Shown: positions 26,865 through 36,856, counted from the first letter of the stretch. The stretch is 64,000 nt of DNA from Halomonas halophila (GCF_030406665.1 NZ_CP129121.1:1426001-1490000), one strand, 5' to 3'. Translations and numbers: made by a program. The notes: a model not told the origin generated them from the sequence alone.

Positions 26865-27931
26865 GCGGCGGGGAAGCGCTCGCGGGTGGCGTTGGCGATG
26901 CGCACTAGGGCCAGCATCACCGGCACCTCGACCAGCACGCCCACCACCGTGGCCAGCGCCGCGCCGGACTGCAGCCCGAACAGCGCGATGGCGGCGGCCA
27001 CCGCCAGCTCGAAGAAGTTGCTGGCGCCGATCATGGCCCCGGGCGCGGCCACGCAGTGCGGCACCTTCCAGACCTTGGCCCAGCCGTAGGCCAGGAAGAA
27101 GATCAGGAAGGTCTGGACGATCAGCGGCACGGCGATCAGCGCGATATGCAGCGGTGCGGTGAGGATGACCTCGCCCTGGAAGGCGAACAGCAGCACCAGG
27201 GTGACGATGAGGCCGATCGGCGTCACCGGCGCGATGCGCTTGAGGAAGACGTCGTCGTACCAGGCGGCGCCGCGGCGCGCGATCAGGGTGCGCCGGGTCA
27301 GGACGCCGGCGGCCAGCGGGATCACGATATAGAGCACCACCGACAGCGCCACGGTGTCCCAGGGCACCGCGATGTCGGAGACGCCGAGCAGCAGCACCAC
27401 GATCGGGGCGAAGGCGAACAGCATGATCAGGTCGTTCAGCGACACCTGCACCAGGGTGTAGGCGGCATCGCCCCGGGTCAGGGTGCTCCAGACGAAGACC
27501 ATGGCGGTGCAGGGCGCGGCGCCGAGCAGGATGGCGCCGGCCAGGTACTGCTGGGCCAGCGCCTCGGGAATCCACGGCCGGAAGATCACCATCAAAAACA
27601 GCCAGGCGATGGCGAACATGGTGAAGGGCTTGATCAGCCAGTTCACCGTGGTGGTGATGACCAGCCCCCTGGGCTGACGGCGCACGCCGAGCACGGCGGA
27701 GAAGTCGATCTGCGCCATCATCGGGAAGATCATCGCCCAGATCAGCACCGCCACCGGGATCGACACCTGTGCTACCTCGAAGCGGGCCAGGGTCTCGGGC
27801 ACCGCCGGGGCGAGCTGGCCGAGCAGCACACCGGCGACGATGGCCAGCGCCACCCACACCGAGAGGAAGCGTTCGAAGCGGCCCATGCCGGTAGCGGCAT
27901 CCTTGGAGGACGTATCGGGCTGTGCGGTCAT
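26861..27931 (-). CDS. acr3: Arsenite efflux permease ACR3
   Basis: The 356-residue protein has ten predicted helices and the ACR3 hallmarks: LIWAMIFPMMAQIDF, the essential Cys141 in GAAPCTAMVFVWS, and NDLIMLFAFAPIV. It extrudes arsenite produced by ArsC, driven by proton motive force. AGGAG precedes ATG 27931, and an ArsR-type palindrome lies 45 bases upstream. The stop overlaps the start of an MFS gene, and the operon converges on arsR. Confidence 0.92.
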   Translation of the reverse strand: MTAQPDTSSKDAATGMGRFERFLSVWVALAIVAGVLLGQLAPAVPETLARFEVAQVSIPVAVLIWAMIFPMMAQIDFSAVLGVRRQPRGLVITTTVNWLIKPFTMFAIAWLFLMVIFRPWIPEALAQQYLAGAILLGAAPCTAMVFVWSTLTRGDAAYTLVQVSLNDLIMLFAFAPIVVLLLGVSDIAVPWDTVALSVVLYIVIPLAAGVLTRRTLIARRGAAWYDDVFLKRIAPVTPIGLIVTLVLLFAFQGEVILTAPLHIALIAVPLIVQTFLIFFLAYGWAKVWKVPHCVAAPGAMIGASNFFELAVAAAIALFGLQSGAALATVVGVLVEVPVMLALVRIANATRERFPAA

Positions 27932-27975
27932 GGGGGCTCCTTGTCGCGAACCGGAAGGATGGGGTTGCTCGCCAA

Positions 27976-27997
27976 TATATATGAAAATCCATATATG
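27976..27997. promoter_or_regulatory. ArsR-type operator upstream of acr3
   Basis: Read on the minus strand, the site is CATATATGGATTTTCATATATA-like and matches the 22505-22526 palindrome at 20 of 22 positions. It is placed between divergent acr3 and fetA. This indicates that both ars arms answer to one regulator. Confidence 0.75.
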
Positions 27998-28085
27998 ATG
28001 AATGCGCTGCTTCATACGCGGTGAAAGGGCGCGGCCCGCTGCTATGATCGGGCCCACTCGGATCATCCATCGAGGGAGAACGATA

Positions 28086-28712
28086 TTGCCTGCCAGGGAA
28101 GCATTGCGCCTCGAGGGCCTCGCCGTCGGCGACCTCGAGGGCGTCACACTGAGCGTGGAGCCGGGCGAGGTCGTGTGTCTCTCCGGGCCCAGCGGCTGCG
28201 GCAAGAGCCGGTTGCTGAGAGCGGTGGCCGATCTCGACCCCCTTGAGGGCGGCGAGGTCCGGCTGGGCGATCTCGCCCGCACGGCCGTGCCGGGCCACGC
28301 GTGGCGGCGCCGGGTGCGGCTGGTGCCGGCGGAGAGCCAGTGGTGGGCCGAGCGCGTGGGCGAGCACTTTGCACAGGGCGGCGCAGAGGAGGGGCTCGCG
28401 GCGCTGGGCTTCGACGCCGCCGCGCTCGACTGGACGGTCAGTCGGCTGTCCTCCGGCGAGAAGCAGCGCCTGGCGCTGCTGCGGGCCCTGACGCCTTCGC
28501 CTTCGGCGCTGCTGCTGGACGAACCCACGGCCAACCTGGACGCCGAGACCGCGCAGCGGGTCGAGCGCTGGCTGCTGCCGCGCATCCGCGAGGCCGGCTG
28601 GCCGACGATCTGGGTGGCCCACGACGCCGCCCAGATCGCCCGGGTCGCCGACCGGCATCTCAGGCTCGAGGCGGGGCGGCTGACGACGGCGGGAGACGCG
28701 ACATGGGCGTGA
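28086..28712 (+). CDS. fetA: FetA-like ABC transporter ATP-binding protein
   Basis: The 208-residue ATPase has Walker A GPSGCGKSR, signature LSSGEKQR and Walker B ALLLDEPTANLD. Its partner gene encodes a UPF0014 membrane protein, so the pair matches FetA-FetB (YbbL-YbbM), linked in E. coli to iron export and oxidative-stress resistance. TTG 28086 is chosen since GAGGGAGAA lies just upstream; ATG 28044 is in frame but lacks a ribosome-binding site. The gene overlaps fetB by 10 bases. It is short, with a compressed helical subdomain. Confidence 0.82.
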   Translation: MPAREALRLEGLAVGDLEGVTLSVEPGEVVCLSGPSGCGKSRLLRAVADLDPLEGGEVRLGDLARTAVPGHAWRRRVRLVPAESQWWAERVGEHFAQGGAEEGLAALGFDAAALDWTVSRLSSGEKQRLALLRALTPSPSALLLDEPTANLDAETAQRVERWLLPRIREAGWPTIWVAHDAAQIARVADRHLRLEAGRLTTAGDATWA

Positions 28713-29506
28713 TCGAGCTCGGCTGGTGGCAGCTGGCGCTGGCGGCGCTGCTGGTGGTGGCGCTGGCCGGCTGCACCATGGCCGCCCGGCTGGGCGTGGG
28801 GCGCAGCCTGCTGATCGCCGCGGCCCGCACCGCCATCCAGCTGACCCTGGTCGGCCTGGTGCTGGAGGCGCTGTTCGCCTCGGTGCGCTTCCACTGGGTG
28901 GCGCTGATGGCGCTCGGCATGCTGCTGATTGCCGGGCGCGAGGTGGTGGCGCGCCAGACGCGCCGGCTGACCGGCGGCTGGGGCTTCGGAATCGGCACCC
29001 TGGCGATGTTCCTGTCGTCGTTCAGCGTCGCCGTGCTCAGCCTGACGGTGATCATCGGCCCCGAGCCCTGGTATCGCCCCCAGTATGCCATCCCGCTGTT
29101 GGGCATGATGCTCGGCAACACCATGACCGGCGTGGCCCTGGCGCTGGACCGGCTGACCGACGGCGCCTGGCGGCAGCGCGCGGTGATCGAGAACCGGCTG
29201 ATGCTCGGCCAGCCCTGGCACGAGGCGATCGGCGACCTGCGTCGCGAGGCCATGCGCAGCGGCCTGATGCCGGTGATCAACGCCATGGCCGCCGCTGGCG
29301 TGGTCAGCCTGCCGGGCATGATGACCGGCCAGATCCTGGCCGGCACCGCGCCGGCCCTGGCGGTCAAGTATCAGATCCTGATCATGTTCGCCATCACCCT
29401 GGGCTCCGGCTTCGGCACTCTGGCCGCGGTGGCGCTGGCCAGCCGCCGGCTGTTCGACGGCCGCGAGCGGCTGCGGCTGGAGCGGCTTTCGGCGCCACGC
29501 CAATGA
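28703..29506 (+). CDS. fetB: FetB-like ABC transporter permease (UPF0014)
   Basis: The 267-residue protein has about seven hydrophobic segments and matches the UPF0014 family: AARTAIQLTLVGLVLEALF, IPLLGMMLGNTMTG and LPGMMTGQILAG. It is the membrane subunit for the overlapping FetA ATPase. Iron (or another metal) export is the known role of the E. coli pair; transport direction here is inferred. A bidirectional terminator follows at once. Confidence 0.87.
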   Translation: MGVIELGWWQLALAALLVVALAGCTMAARLGVGRSLLIAAARTAIQLTLVGLVLEALFASVRFHWVALMALGMLLIAGREVVARQTRRLTGGWGFGIGTLAMFLSSFSVAVLSLTVIIGPEPWYRPQYAIPLLGMMLGNTMTGVALALDRLTDGAWRQRAVIENRLMLGQPWHEAIGDLRREAMRSGLMPVINAMAAAGVVSLPGMMTGQILAGTAPALAVKYQILIMFAITLGSGFGTLAAVALASRRLFDGRERLRLERLSAPRQ

Positions 29507-29509
29507 AAA

Positions 29510-29530
29510 CGCCCGCCATGGAGGCGGGCG
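29510..29530. terminator. Bidirectional terminator between fetB and thiolase
   Basis: CGCCCGCC (29510-29517) and GGCGGGCG (29523-29530) form an 8-bp stem. The minus strand reads TTTTC immediately after it, so it is a good terminator for the leftward thiolase gene. Confidence 0.75.
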
Positions 29531-29553
29531 CATATGGCTGCAGGCGGGAAGCG

Positions 29554-30741
29554 TCAGTCGATCAGTTCCACGGCGACGGCGGTGGCCTCGCCGCCGCCGA
29601 TGCACAGGCTGGCGATGCCGCGCCGGCCGCCGGTGGTGCGCAGGGCGTGAATCAGGGTGGCGATGATCCGCGAGCCGGTGGAGCCGATGGGGTGGCCCTG
29701 GGCGCAGGCGCCGCCGAAGACGTTGACCTTCTCGTGGGGCAAGCCGAGGTCGTCCATGGCGATCAGGGTGACCACGGCGAAGGCCTCGTTGATCTCGAAC
29801 AGGTCGACGTCGTCCACGCCCCAGCCGAGCCGCTTCATCAGCGTGTCGATGGCGCCCACCGGGGCCAGGGTGAACTCGCTGGGATGTTGCGAGTGAGTGC
29901 TGTGGCCGAGCATGCGGGCGATCGGGCGTGCGCCCAGGCGGCTCGCGGCCTCCTGGCTTGCCAGGATCAGCGCCGAGGCGCCGTCGGAGATCGAGCTCGA
30001 GTTGGCCGCGGTGATGGTGCCGTCCTTGGTAAAGGCCGGTCGCAGCGCGCGGATCTTGTCGAGTCTGGCCTGGAACGGCTGCTCGTCGTGCTCGACCACG
30101 CTCTCGCCGTGGCGGCTGGCGATCGTGACCGGCGCCATTTCCGCGGCCAGGTGGCCGGCGTTGGTGGCCTCCATGGCGCGCTCCAGAGAGGCGATGGCGA
30201 AATCGTCCAGGCGCTCGCGGGAATAGCCGCGGGCGTCGGCGATCTGCTGGGCGAAGCCGCCCATCAGCTGGCCGGTCTCGGCGTCCTCCAGGCCGTCGAG
30301 GAACATGTGATCCTTCAGCTCGCCGTGGCCCAGCCGGTAGCCCGAGCGCGCCTTGGGCAGCACATGGGGCGCGTTGGACATCGACTCCATGCCGCCGGCC
30401 AGCATCAGCTCGCCGGAGCCGGCGCGGATCAGGTCATGGGCCAGCATGGTGGCCTTCATGCCCGAGCCGCACAGCTTGTTGACGGTGGTGGCGCCGACCG
30501 CGTCCGGAATGCCGGCCTGGCGCATGGCCTGGCGGGCCGGGCCCTGCTTGACGCCGGCGGGCAGCACGCAGCCCATGAAGCCCTCGTCGATGGCGTCGGC
30601 GTCGATGCCGGCGCGCTCGACGGCCGCCTTGATGGCGGTGGCGGCGAGCTCCGGGGCGCTCAGTCGGGCGAGGCCGCCCAGCAGGCCGCCCATCGGCGTG
30701 CGGGCGGCGGAAAGGAAGACGATCTCGCGTGAATCACTCAT
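29554..30741 (-). CDS. Acetyl-CoA C-acyltransferase (thiolase)
   Basis: The 395-residue thiolase has acylated Cys91 in NKLCGSGMKA, the NEAFAV loop, the histidine in CAQGHPIGSTGS and the second active-site cysteine in LCIGGGEA. It could cleave beta-ketoacyl-CoA or condense acetyl-CoA. The gene diverges from a TetR regulator, and the acyl-CoA synthetase and SDR genes beyond suggest a degradative role. It is cytoplasmic. PhaA-type biosynthetic use is less likely given the neighbours, yet cannot be excluded. Confidence 0.9.
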   Translation of the reverse strand: MSDSREIVFLSAARTPMGGLLGGLARLSAPELAATAIKAAVERAGIDADAIDEGFMGCVLPAGVKQGPARQAMRQAGIPDAVGATTVNKLCGSGMKATMLAHDLIRAGSGELMLAGGMESMSNAPHVLPKARSGYRLGHGELKDHMFLDGLEDAETGQLMGGFAQQIADARGYSRERLDDFAIASLERAMEATNAGHLAAEMAPVTIASRHGESVVEHDEQPFQARLDKIRALRPAFTKDGTITAANSSSISDGASALILASQEAASRLGARPIARMLGHSTHSQHPSEFTLAPVGAIDTLMKRLGWGVDDVDLFEINEAFAVVTLIAMDDLGLPHEKVNVFGGACAQGHPIGSTGSRIIATLIHALRTTGGRRGIASLCIGGGEATAVAVELID

Positions 30742-30830
30742 GGCGTGGCTCCCGATAGGGATTGTTATGAGGGAGGGCGGCGGGCGCGTTGACCCGCCGA
30801 AGGGGCTATGGTTCTCTCGAGCTAACCAAG

Positions 30831-30840
30831 CAAGCGCTAG
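30831..30840. promoter_or_regulatory. TetR operator candidate, copy 1
   Basis: CAAGCGCTAG sits five bases before the TetR start and within the thiolase/TetR divergent region. Its exact reverse complement occurs at 31473-31482 after the TetR gene. The paired 10-mers suggest operators for this regulator. Confidence 0.5.
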
Positions 30841-30845
30841 TGTGA

Positions 30846-31430
30846 ATGTCGATGAATGTAATGAATGACTCTCCGCGCCGCAAGGAGCTCACCCGTCAGG
30901 CCGCCCAGCTGTTCGTGCAGGAGGGCTTCGACCGGACCACGGTGCGCATGCTGGCCGAGGAGATGGGCATCAAGTCGGGGAGCCTCTTCCACCACTTCCG
31001 CGACAAGCAGGAGATCCTGGCCGCGGTGATCGAGGAGGGCACCCGCAACGCCCTGGCGATCGCCCATGCGGCCCTCGAGTCATGCGACCGCGATTCGGAA
31101 GCGAGGTTGCAGGCCATGGCCCGCGCTCACCTGGAGACCCTGCTCACCGACCGCAATGCCCACGTCGTGGCGCTCTACGAATGGCGCCGCCTGGACGACG
31201 ACGCCCGTGCCCATCTCGGCCACCTGCGCGATGCCTACGAGGCGCTGTGGGAGACGGTCATCGACGAGGCCCTGGCCGCCGGGCTGATTCATGGCGACCG
31301 CTTTCTGGTCTCGCGCTTCGTGATGGGCGCGCTGAACTGGACGGTGCGCTGGTACGACCCCGAGGGCGAGCGCTCCCCCGAGGAACTGGGCCGCGAGCTG
31401 GTGGCCATGCTGATGGCGCCCCGAGGCTAA
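30846..31430 (+). CDS. TetR-family transcriptional regulator
   Basis: The 194-residue regulator has an N-terminal helix-turn-helix (about residues 30-58, TTVRMLAEEMGIKSGSLFHHF) and a helical ligand domain. It lies between the divergent thiolase gene and the downstream acyl-CoA synthetase operon, so it probably controls both, sensing an acyl-CoA or related ligand. Three ATGs (30846, 30852, 30861) are in frame and none has a clear ribosome-binding site. The operator-like 10-mer overlaps the leader, consistent with autorepression. Confidence 0.85.
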   Translation: MSMNVMNDSPRRKELTRQAAQLFVQEGFDRTTVRMLAEEMGIKSGSLFHHFRDKQEILAAVIEEGTRNALAIAHAALESCDRDSEARLQAMARAHLETLLTDRNAHVVALYEWRRLDDDARAHLGHLRDAYEALWETVIDEALAAGLIHGDRFLVSRFVMGALNWTVRWYDPEGERSPEELGRELVAMLMAPRG

Positions 31431-31472
31431 GACTCGAGCCAGGACCCGCGGCGGTACGGGCTCGACCATGGT

Positions 31473-31482
31473 CTAGCGCTTG
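31473..31482. promoter_or_regulatory. TetR operator candidate, copy 2
   Basis: CTAGCGCTTG is the exact reverse complement of the 10-mer at 30831. It is placed 191 bases before the acyl-CoA synthetase start and would place that operon under the same regulator. Confidence 0.5.
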
Positions 31483-31546
31483 AGTCTCTCACGCTTCTTG
31501 CCCCGCCCGGCGGAAACCTCTAGCTTGAGTCGGGCACGGCGACATA

Positions 31547-31565
31547 TTGACGTTTACGTTAACGG
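31547..31565 (+). promoter_or_regulatory. LiuR-like (MerR-type) operator candidate
   Basis: TTGACGTTTACGTTAACGG resembles the LiuR consensus of branched-chain amino acid degradation genes (tandem TTGACGT and TTTACGT-type half-sites). It includes the 8-bp palindrome CGTTAACG. No MerR-family gene lies in the window. Confidence 0.4.
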
Positions 31566-31615
31566 AATTAGAGCGGCGCGCCAGCCCGCGACCCGCCGAC
31601 GCACAACAACAATCA

Positions 31616-31650
31616 GCGGGCGTTCCGGGTTCGATCCCCGGGCGCCCGGC
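31616..31650 (+). other. tRNA T-arm-like hairpin in acyl-CoA synthetase leader
   Basis: CCGGG-TTCGATC-CCCGG is a perfect tRNA T-stem-loop, flanked by CGGGCG and CGCCCG that extend the stem. The rest of a tRNA (anticodon arm, acceptor) cannot be built from upstream sequence. It may be a tRNA 3'-end remnant or a chance leader hairpin just before the GGAGG site. Confidence 0.45.
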
Positions 31651-31663
31651 ACGGAGGCTTTCC

Positions 31664-33343
<1,680 letters not shown>

Positions 33344-33359
33344 CCGTGGAGACATGACC

Positions 33360-34127
33360 ATGCAAGTGAAGGACAACGCCTTTCTGATCACCGGCGCCGC
33401 CTCCGGGCTGGGCGCGGCCACCGCCGAACGGCTGGTGGCGGCGGGCGGCCGCGTGACGCTGTGCGACCTGAGCGAGGGCGTCGAGGCCCTGGCCGAGCGG
33501 CTCGGTGCGGCGGCCGTCGCCGTGCGCGGCGACGTGACCTCGGCCGACGACATTCGGGCCGCGGTGGACGCCGCCGTGGCCCACGGCGGCGAGCGGGGCC
33601 TGGCCGGGGTGGTGCACTGCGCCGGCGTGGTCAGCGTGGCCAAGCTGCTCGACCGCGAAGGGAATCCGGCCGACCTCGACGACTATGCGCGCACCCAGCA
33701 GATCAACCTGGTCGGCACCTTCAACGTGATGCGCCTGGCGGCGGCGGCCATGGCGGCCAACGCTCCGGGCGAGGACGGCGAGCGCGGGGTGATCGTCAAT
33801 ACCGCCTCGGTGGCGGCCTTCGACGGCCAGGTGGGGCAGTGCGCCTACAGCGCCTCCAAGGCCGGGGTGGTGGGCATGAGCCTGCCGGCGGCCCGTGAGC
33901 TCTCGCGCCACGGCATCCGGGTCATGGCCATCGCCCCGGGGGTGTTCGAGACGCCGATGATGGAAGACCTGCCCGAGGCCGCCGTGGAGGCGCTCTCGGC
34001 GGCGGTGCCGTTCCCCAAGCGGCTGGGCCGGCCCGACGAGTACGCCCGCCTGGCCGAGCAGATCATCACCAATCCGATGCTCAACGGCGAGGTGATCCGC
34101 CTGGACGGCGGCATTCGCATGCAGTGA
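33360..34127 (+). CDS. SDR dehydrogenase, 3-hydroxyacyl-CoA dehydrogenase type II-like
   Basis: The 255-residue protein is a classical SDR: NAD-binding TGAASGLG, the CAGV motif, and catalytic YSASK. The start MQVKDNAFLITGAASGLG closely resembles HSD10-type 3-hydroxy-2-methylbutyryl/3-hydroxyacyl-CoA dehydrogenases. With the acyl-CoA synthetase and the thiolase it could complete the last steps of a beta-oxidation-like route. ATG 33360 is preferred since GGAG is eight bases upstream; ATG 33354 is only two bases from it. Confidence 0.87.
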   Translation: MQVKDNAFLITGAASGLGAATAERLVAAGGRVTLCDLSEGVEALAERLGAAAVAVRGDVTSADDIRAAVDAAVAHGGERGLAGVVHCAGVVSVAKLLDREGNPADLDDYARTQQINLVGTFNVMRLAAAAMAANAPGEDGERGVIVNTASVAAFDGQVGQCAYSASKAGVVGMSLPAARELSRHGIRVMAIAPGVFETPMMEDLPEAAVEALSAAVPFPKRLGRPDEYARLAEQIITNPMLNGEVIRLDGGIRMQ

Positions 34128-34150
34128 GTGGGGGTATCACCGTGAACAGC

Positions 34151-34184
34151 AAAACGCCCCCAGGCGCTGGCCTGGGGGCGTTTT
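34151..34184. terminator. Bidirectional terminator between the two SDR genes
   Basis: A perfect 14-bp stem, AAAACGCCCCCAGG, 6-nt loop, CCTGGGGGCGTTTT, followed by more T residues on the + strand and preceded by A residues. It ends both convergent transcripts. Confidence 0.9.
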
Positions 34185-34206
34185 TTGTCGACGTGGTGCG
34201 GTGGCC

Positions 34207-35001
34207 TCAGGCGATAGTGTCGACCACGCCACCGTCGACGCGCAGGGCCGCGCCGCTGGTGGCCGAGGCCTGCGGCGAGGCGGCATAGACGACCATGTTG
34301 GCGACCTCCTCGACGGTGGCCGCGCGCTGGATGATCGAGCTCGGGCGCTGGGCCATCACGAATTCCCTGGCGGTTTCCTCCATCGACTTGCCGCTTTGCT
34401 TCTGCTGCTCGGCGAGCATCTCCTGCACGCCCTCGGACAGCGTCGGCCCCGGCAGCACGGCGTTGACCGTGACGCCGGTGCCGGCCAGGCGCTTGGCCAG
34501 GCCGCGGGACAGCGACAGGTAGGCGGTCTTGGTGACGCCGTAGTGGATCATGTCGTCGGGGATGTTCAGCGCCGACTCCGAGGACAGGAACAGGATGCGG
34601 CCCCAGCCGCGCTCGACCATGTCGCCCGAGTAGGCCCGCGACAGGCGCACCCCGGACATCACGTTGACGTCGAAGAAACGCTGCCACTCGTCGTCCGGCG
34701 TCTCGAAGAAGTCCTGGGGGCCGAAGATGCCGACGTTGTTGACCAGGATGTCGGTGGTGGGCTCGGCGGCCAGCAGGGCGTCGCAGCCCTCGGCGGTGCC
34801 CAGGTCCGCCGCCACGCCGCGGGCGTCGGCGTTCGGCACCTGCTGGCGCAGGCGCGTCAGCGCCTCGTCGACGGCGGCCTGCTTGCGGCCGTTGAGCACC
34901 ACGCTGGCGCCGCAGTCGGCGAGCCCCTCGGCGATGGCGAAGCCGATGCCCCCGGTGGAGCCGGTGACGATGGCGGTCTTGCCGGTCAGATCGATCTGCA
35001 T
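34207..35001 (-). CDS. SDR-family oxidoreductase
   Basis: The 264-residue protein has the SDR cofactor motif TGSTGGIG, NNVG, and the catalytic pair in YGVTK. NADP use is suggested by NGRK after strand 2. It resembles the 3-oxoacyl-ACP-reductase-like group, whose members act on many substrates. AGGAGG precedes ATG 35001 (MQIDLTGKTAIV); the frame stays open upstream to 35100 without family support. It faces the catabolic SDR gene across a terminator, and no pathway can be named. Confidence 0.85.
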   Translation of the reverse strand: MQIDLTGKTAIVTGSTGGIGFAIAEGLADCGASVVLNGRKQAAVDEALTRLRQQVPNADARGVAADLGTAEGCDALLAAEPTTDILVNNVGIFGPQDFFETPDDEWQRFFDVNVMSGVRLSRAYSGDMVERGWGRILFLSSESALNIPDDMIHYGVTKTAYLSLSRGLAKRLAGTGVTVNAVLPGPTLSEGVQEMLAEQQKQSGKSMEETAREFVMAQRPSSIIQRAATVEEVANMVVYAASPQASATSGAALRVDGGVVDTIA

Positions 35002-35080
35002 GGAAGCCTCCTGGCGTTGGGTCGCGTGTGTTCCGTTACCTGATAGCACCCTAACAAACGTCGTCCGGCCTGGCGAGGCG

Positions 35081-35422
35081 TCACGCCGTGCCGGGCGCAT
35101 CGGCGCGCGATCCGCGGGCCAGGTCGCGCGGAGGATAGCCGAGGGCCTGGCGCAGCATCTCGGCGTGGCTGGTCACCCAGTCGGGGGCGATGGGGCCCCA
35201 GTCGCGGATGACGTAGTGGCCGATGTTGTGGCGCTGGCCGGGTTCGGGCTCGAACTCGCAGTGGATGTCGAGCTCGGCCAGGGCGGCGATGGTGTCCTGG
35301 GCGGTGCGTCGGGGCATGCCTGTGGCCTCCATGATCGCCGGCACGCTGGCGGTGCCGGTGGCGATTAAGTGGGCCACGTAGAGGCGGCGATAGAAGCTGG
35401 TGCGGGTCTTGCTCAGGCTCAT
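35081..35422 (-). CDS. Small winged helix-turn-helix protein
   Basis: The protein of about 113 residues has a helix-turn-helix pattern at about 25-55 (VPAIMEATGMPRRTAQDTI) and a wing-like segment after it. It is probably DNA-binding and uncharacterised. The start is uncertain: ATG 35422 (MSLSKTR) is used, while ATG 35431 and 35434 lie just upstream, next to an AGGG. It is followed downstream by the SDR gene and preceded by bioA on the same strand with an 80-base gap. A link to biotin synthesis is not indicated by the sequence. Confidence 0.7.
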   Translation of the reverse strand: MSLSKTRTSFYRRLYVAHLIATGTASVPAIMEATGMPRRTAQDTIAALAELDIHCEFEPEPGQRHNIGHYVIRDWGPIAPDWVTSHAEMLRQALGYPPRDLARGSRADAPGTA

Positions 35423-35502
35423 GGCGCTCATCATCCCTGAAGGTTTGCCCAAGGCTGACACGCCGCCGCGGCGAGTGCCAGCCCGAGGGCGAGCGGGACG
35501 CG

Positions 35503-36780
35503 TTAGCGTTCCCGGGACAGGAACCAGCCTTTCATGGCGCCGGTGATGCGGCGCATGTCGTCGTGGGGGGTGATGTAGGCGGGCATGGTGTACAGCCAGC
35601 GGCCGAAGGCGCGCAGCCACACGCTCTGGGTGCGGGCGAAGTCGGCCGCGCCCTTGAGCGAGTCGGCGTCGTGGACCTCGATCACCGCGGTGGCGCCGAG
35701 CGCACGTACGTCGGCCACGTCCGGGTGGGCGCGCAGCGCCTCGTCGTCCACCAGCTCCTCGCGCAGCACGCCGTTCAGCGCCTCGATGCGGCCCAGGTAG
35801 TCGTCCTCCTCGAACACCGCCAGGCTCTCCAGCGCGACGCGGCAGGCCAGCGGGTTGCCCATGAAGGTCGGGCCGTGCATGAAGGCATGCAGCTCGCTGT
35901 CGCCGATGAAGGCATCGTGGACGCGGTCGGTAGCCAGCGTCGCGGCGTGGCCCAGATAGCCGCCGGTCAGGCCCTTGGACAGCACCATGATGTCCGGCGT
36001 CACGTCGGCGTGATTGGCGGCGAACATCTTGCCTGTGCGGCCGAAGCCGGTGGCCACCTCGTCGAAGATCAGCAGCACGTCGAACTCGTCGCACAGCTCG
36101 CGGGCGCCGCGCAGATAGTGGGGCGAGGTCATGTTGAGCCCGCCGGCCGCCTGCAGCAGTGGCTCCATCAGCAGCGCGCCGATCTCCTCGTGATGGGCCT
36201 CCAGCACGCCGCGCAGGGCGTCGAGATCGGCCTGCACCTCGTCGCGGCTGGCGTCGAAGCCGGCGGTGGGCGCGGGGGCGAAGTGGTGCTGCGGCAGGAA
36301 GCCCGCGAACAGCGAGTGCATGCCTTCCTCGGGATCGCACACCGCCATGCAGCCGGCGGTGTCCCCGTGGTAGGCCTTCATCAGCGTCAGCATGCGGTGC
36401 TTGGCCGGCCTACCGCGCAGGTACTGGTACTGCACGGCCATCTTCATGGCCACTTCCATGCCCACCGAGCCGCTGTCCGAGAAGAACACGTGGTTCAGCC
36501 CTTCCGGCGTGACGCGCACCAGCTCGCGGGCCAGGCGGTCGGCCGGCTCATGGGTCAGCCCGCCCAGCATCACGTGGCACAGCTCGTCGGCCTGGCGCTG
36601 GATGGCCTCGACCAGCCGCGGATGGCGATAGCCGTGGATCATGCACCACCAGGAGCAGGTGGCATCGAGCAGCGACTCGCCGGTGTCCAGGGTGAAGCGC
36701 GGGCCGTCGCCGCCGACCACCTTGGGTGACGGGGTCTGGGTCTTGAGATGGGAATAGGGGTGCCAGACGGGGGATGTCAT
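35503..36780 (-). CDS. bioA: Adenosylmethionine-8-amino-7-oxononanoate aminotransferase
   Basis: The 425-residue PLP enzyme has the class III aminotransferase lysine in MVLSKGLTGGYL and BioA-specific segments WHPYSHLKT and ATCSWWCMIHGYRHPR. It transfers an amino group from S-adenosylmethionine to KAPA, giving DAPA in biotin synthesis. TGGAGG precedes ATG 36780. It stands apart from bioBFHCD, about 1.7 kb away, but a BirA-type operator lies upstream at 36857, so the two units are probably co-regulated. Confidence 0.93.
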   Translation of the reverse strand: MTSPVWHPYSHLKTQTPSPKVVGGDGPRFTLDTGESLLDATCSWWCMIHGYRHPRLVEAIQRQADELCHVMLGGLTHEPADRLARELVRVTPEGLNHVFFSDSGSVGMEVAMKMAVQYQYLRGRPAKHRMLTLMKAYHGDTAGCMAVCDPEEGMHSLFAGFLPQHHFAPAPTAGFDASRDEVQADLDALRGVLEAHHEEIGALLMEPLLQAAGGLNMTSPHYLRGARELCDEFDVLLIFDEVATGFGRTGKMFAANHADVTPDIMVLSKGLTGGYLGHAATLATDRVHDAFIGDSELHAFMHGPTFMGNPLACRVALESLAVFEEDDYLGRIEALNGVLREELVDDEALRAHPDVADVRALGATAVIEVHDADSLKGAADFARTQSVWLRAFGRWLYTMPAYITPHDDMRRITGAMKGWFLSRER

Positions 36781-36856
36781 CGGGCCTCCAGGGCATGCGT
36801 GAACGGCGCCGCCGATGCACGAGAGGCACCGGCGGCCGGATGGCGCATACCTTACA

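Noticed and set aside
31580..31650. A complete tRNA gene upstream of the acyl-CoA synthetase
   Set aside because: Only the T-arm can be drawn; no matching acceptor, D-arm or anticodon arm is found.
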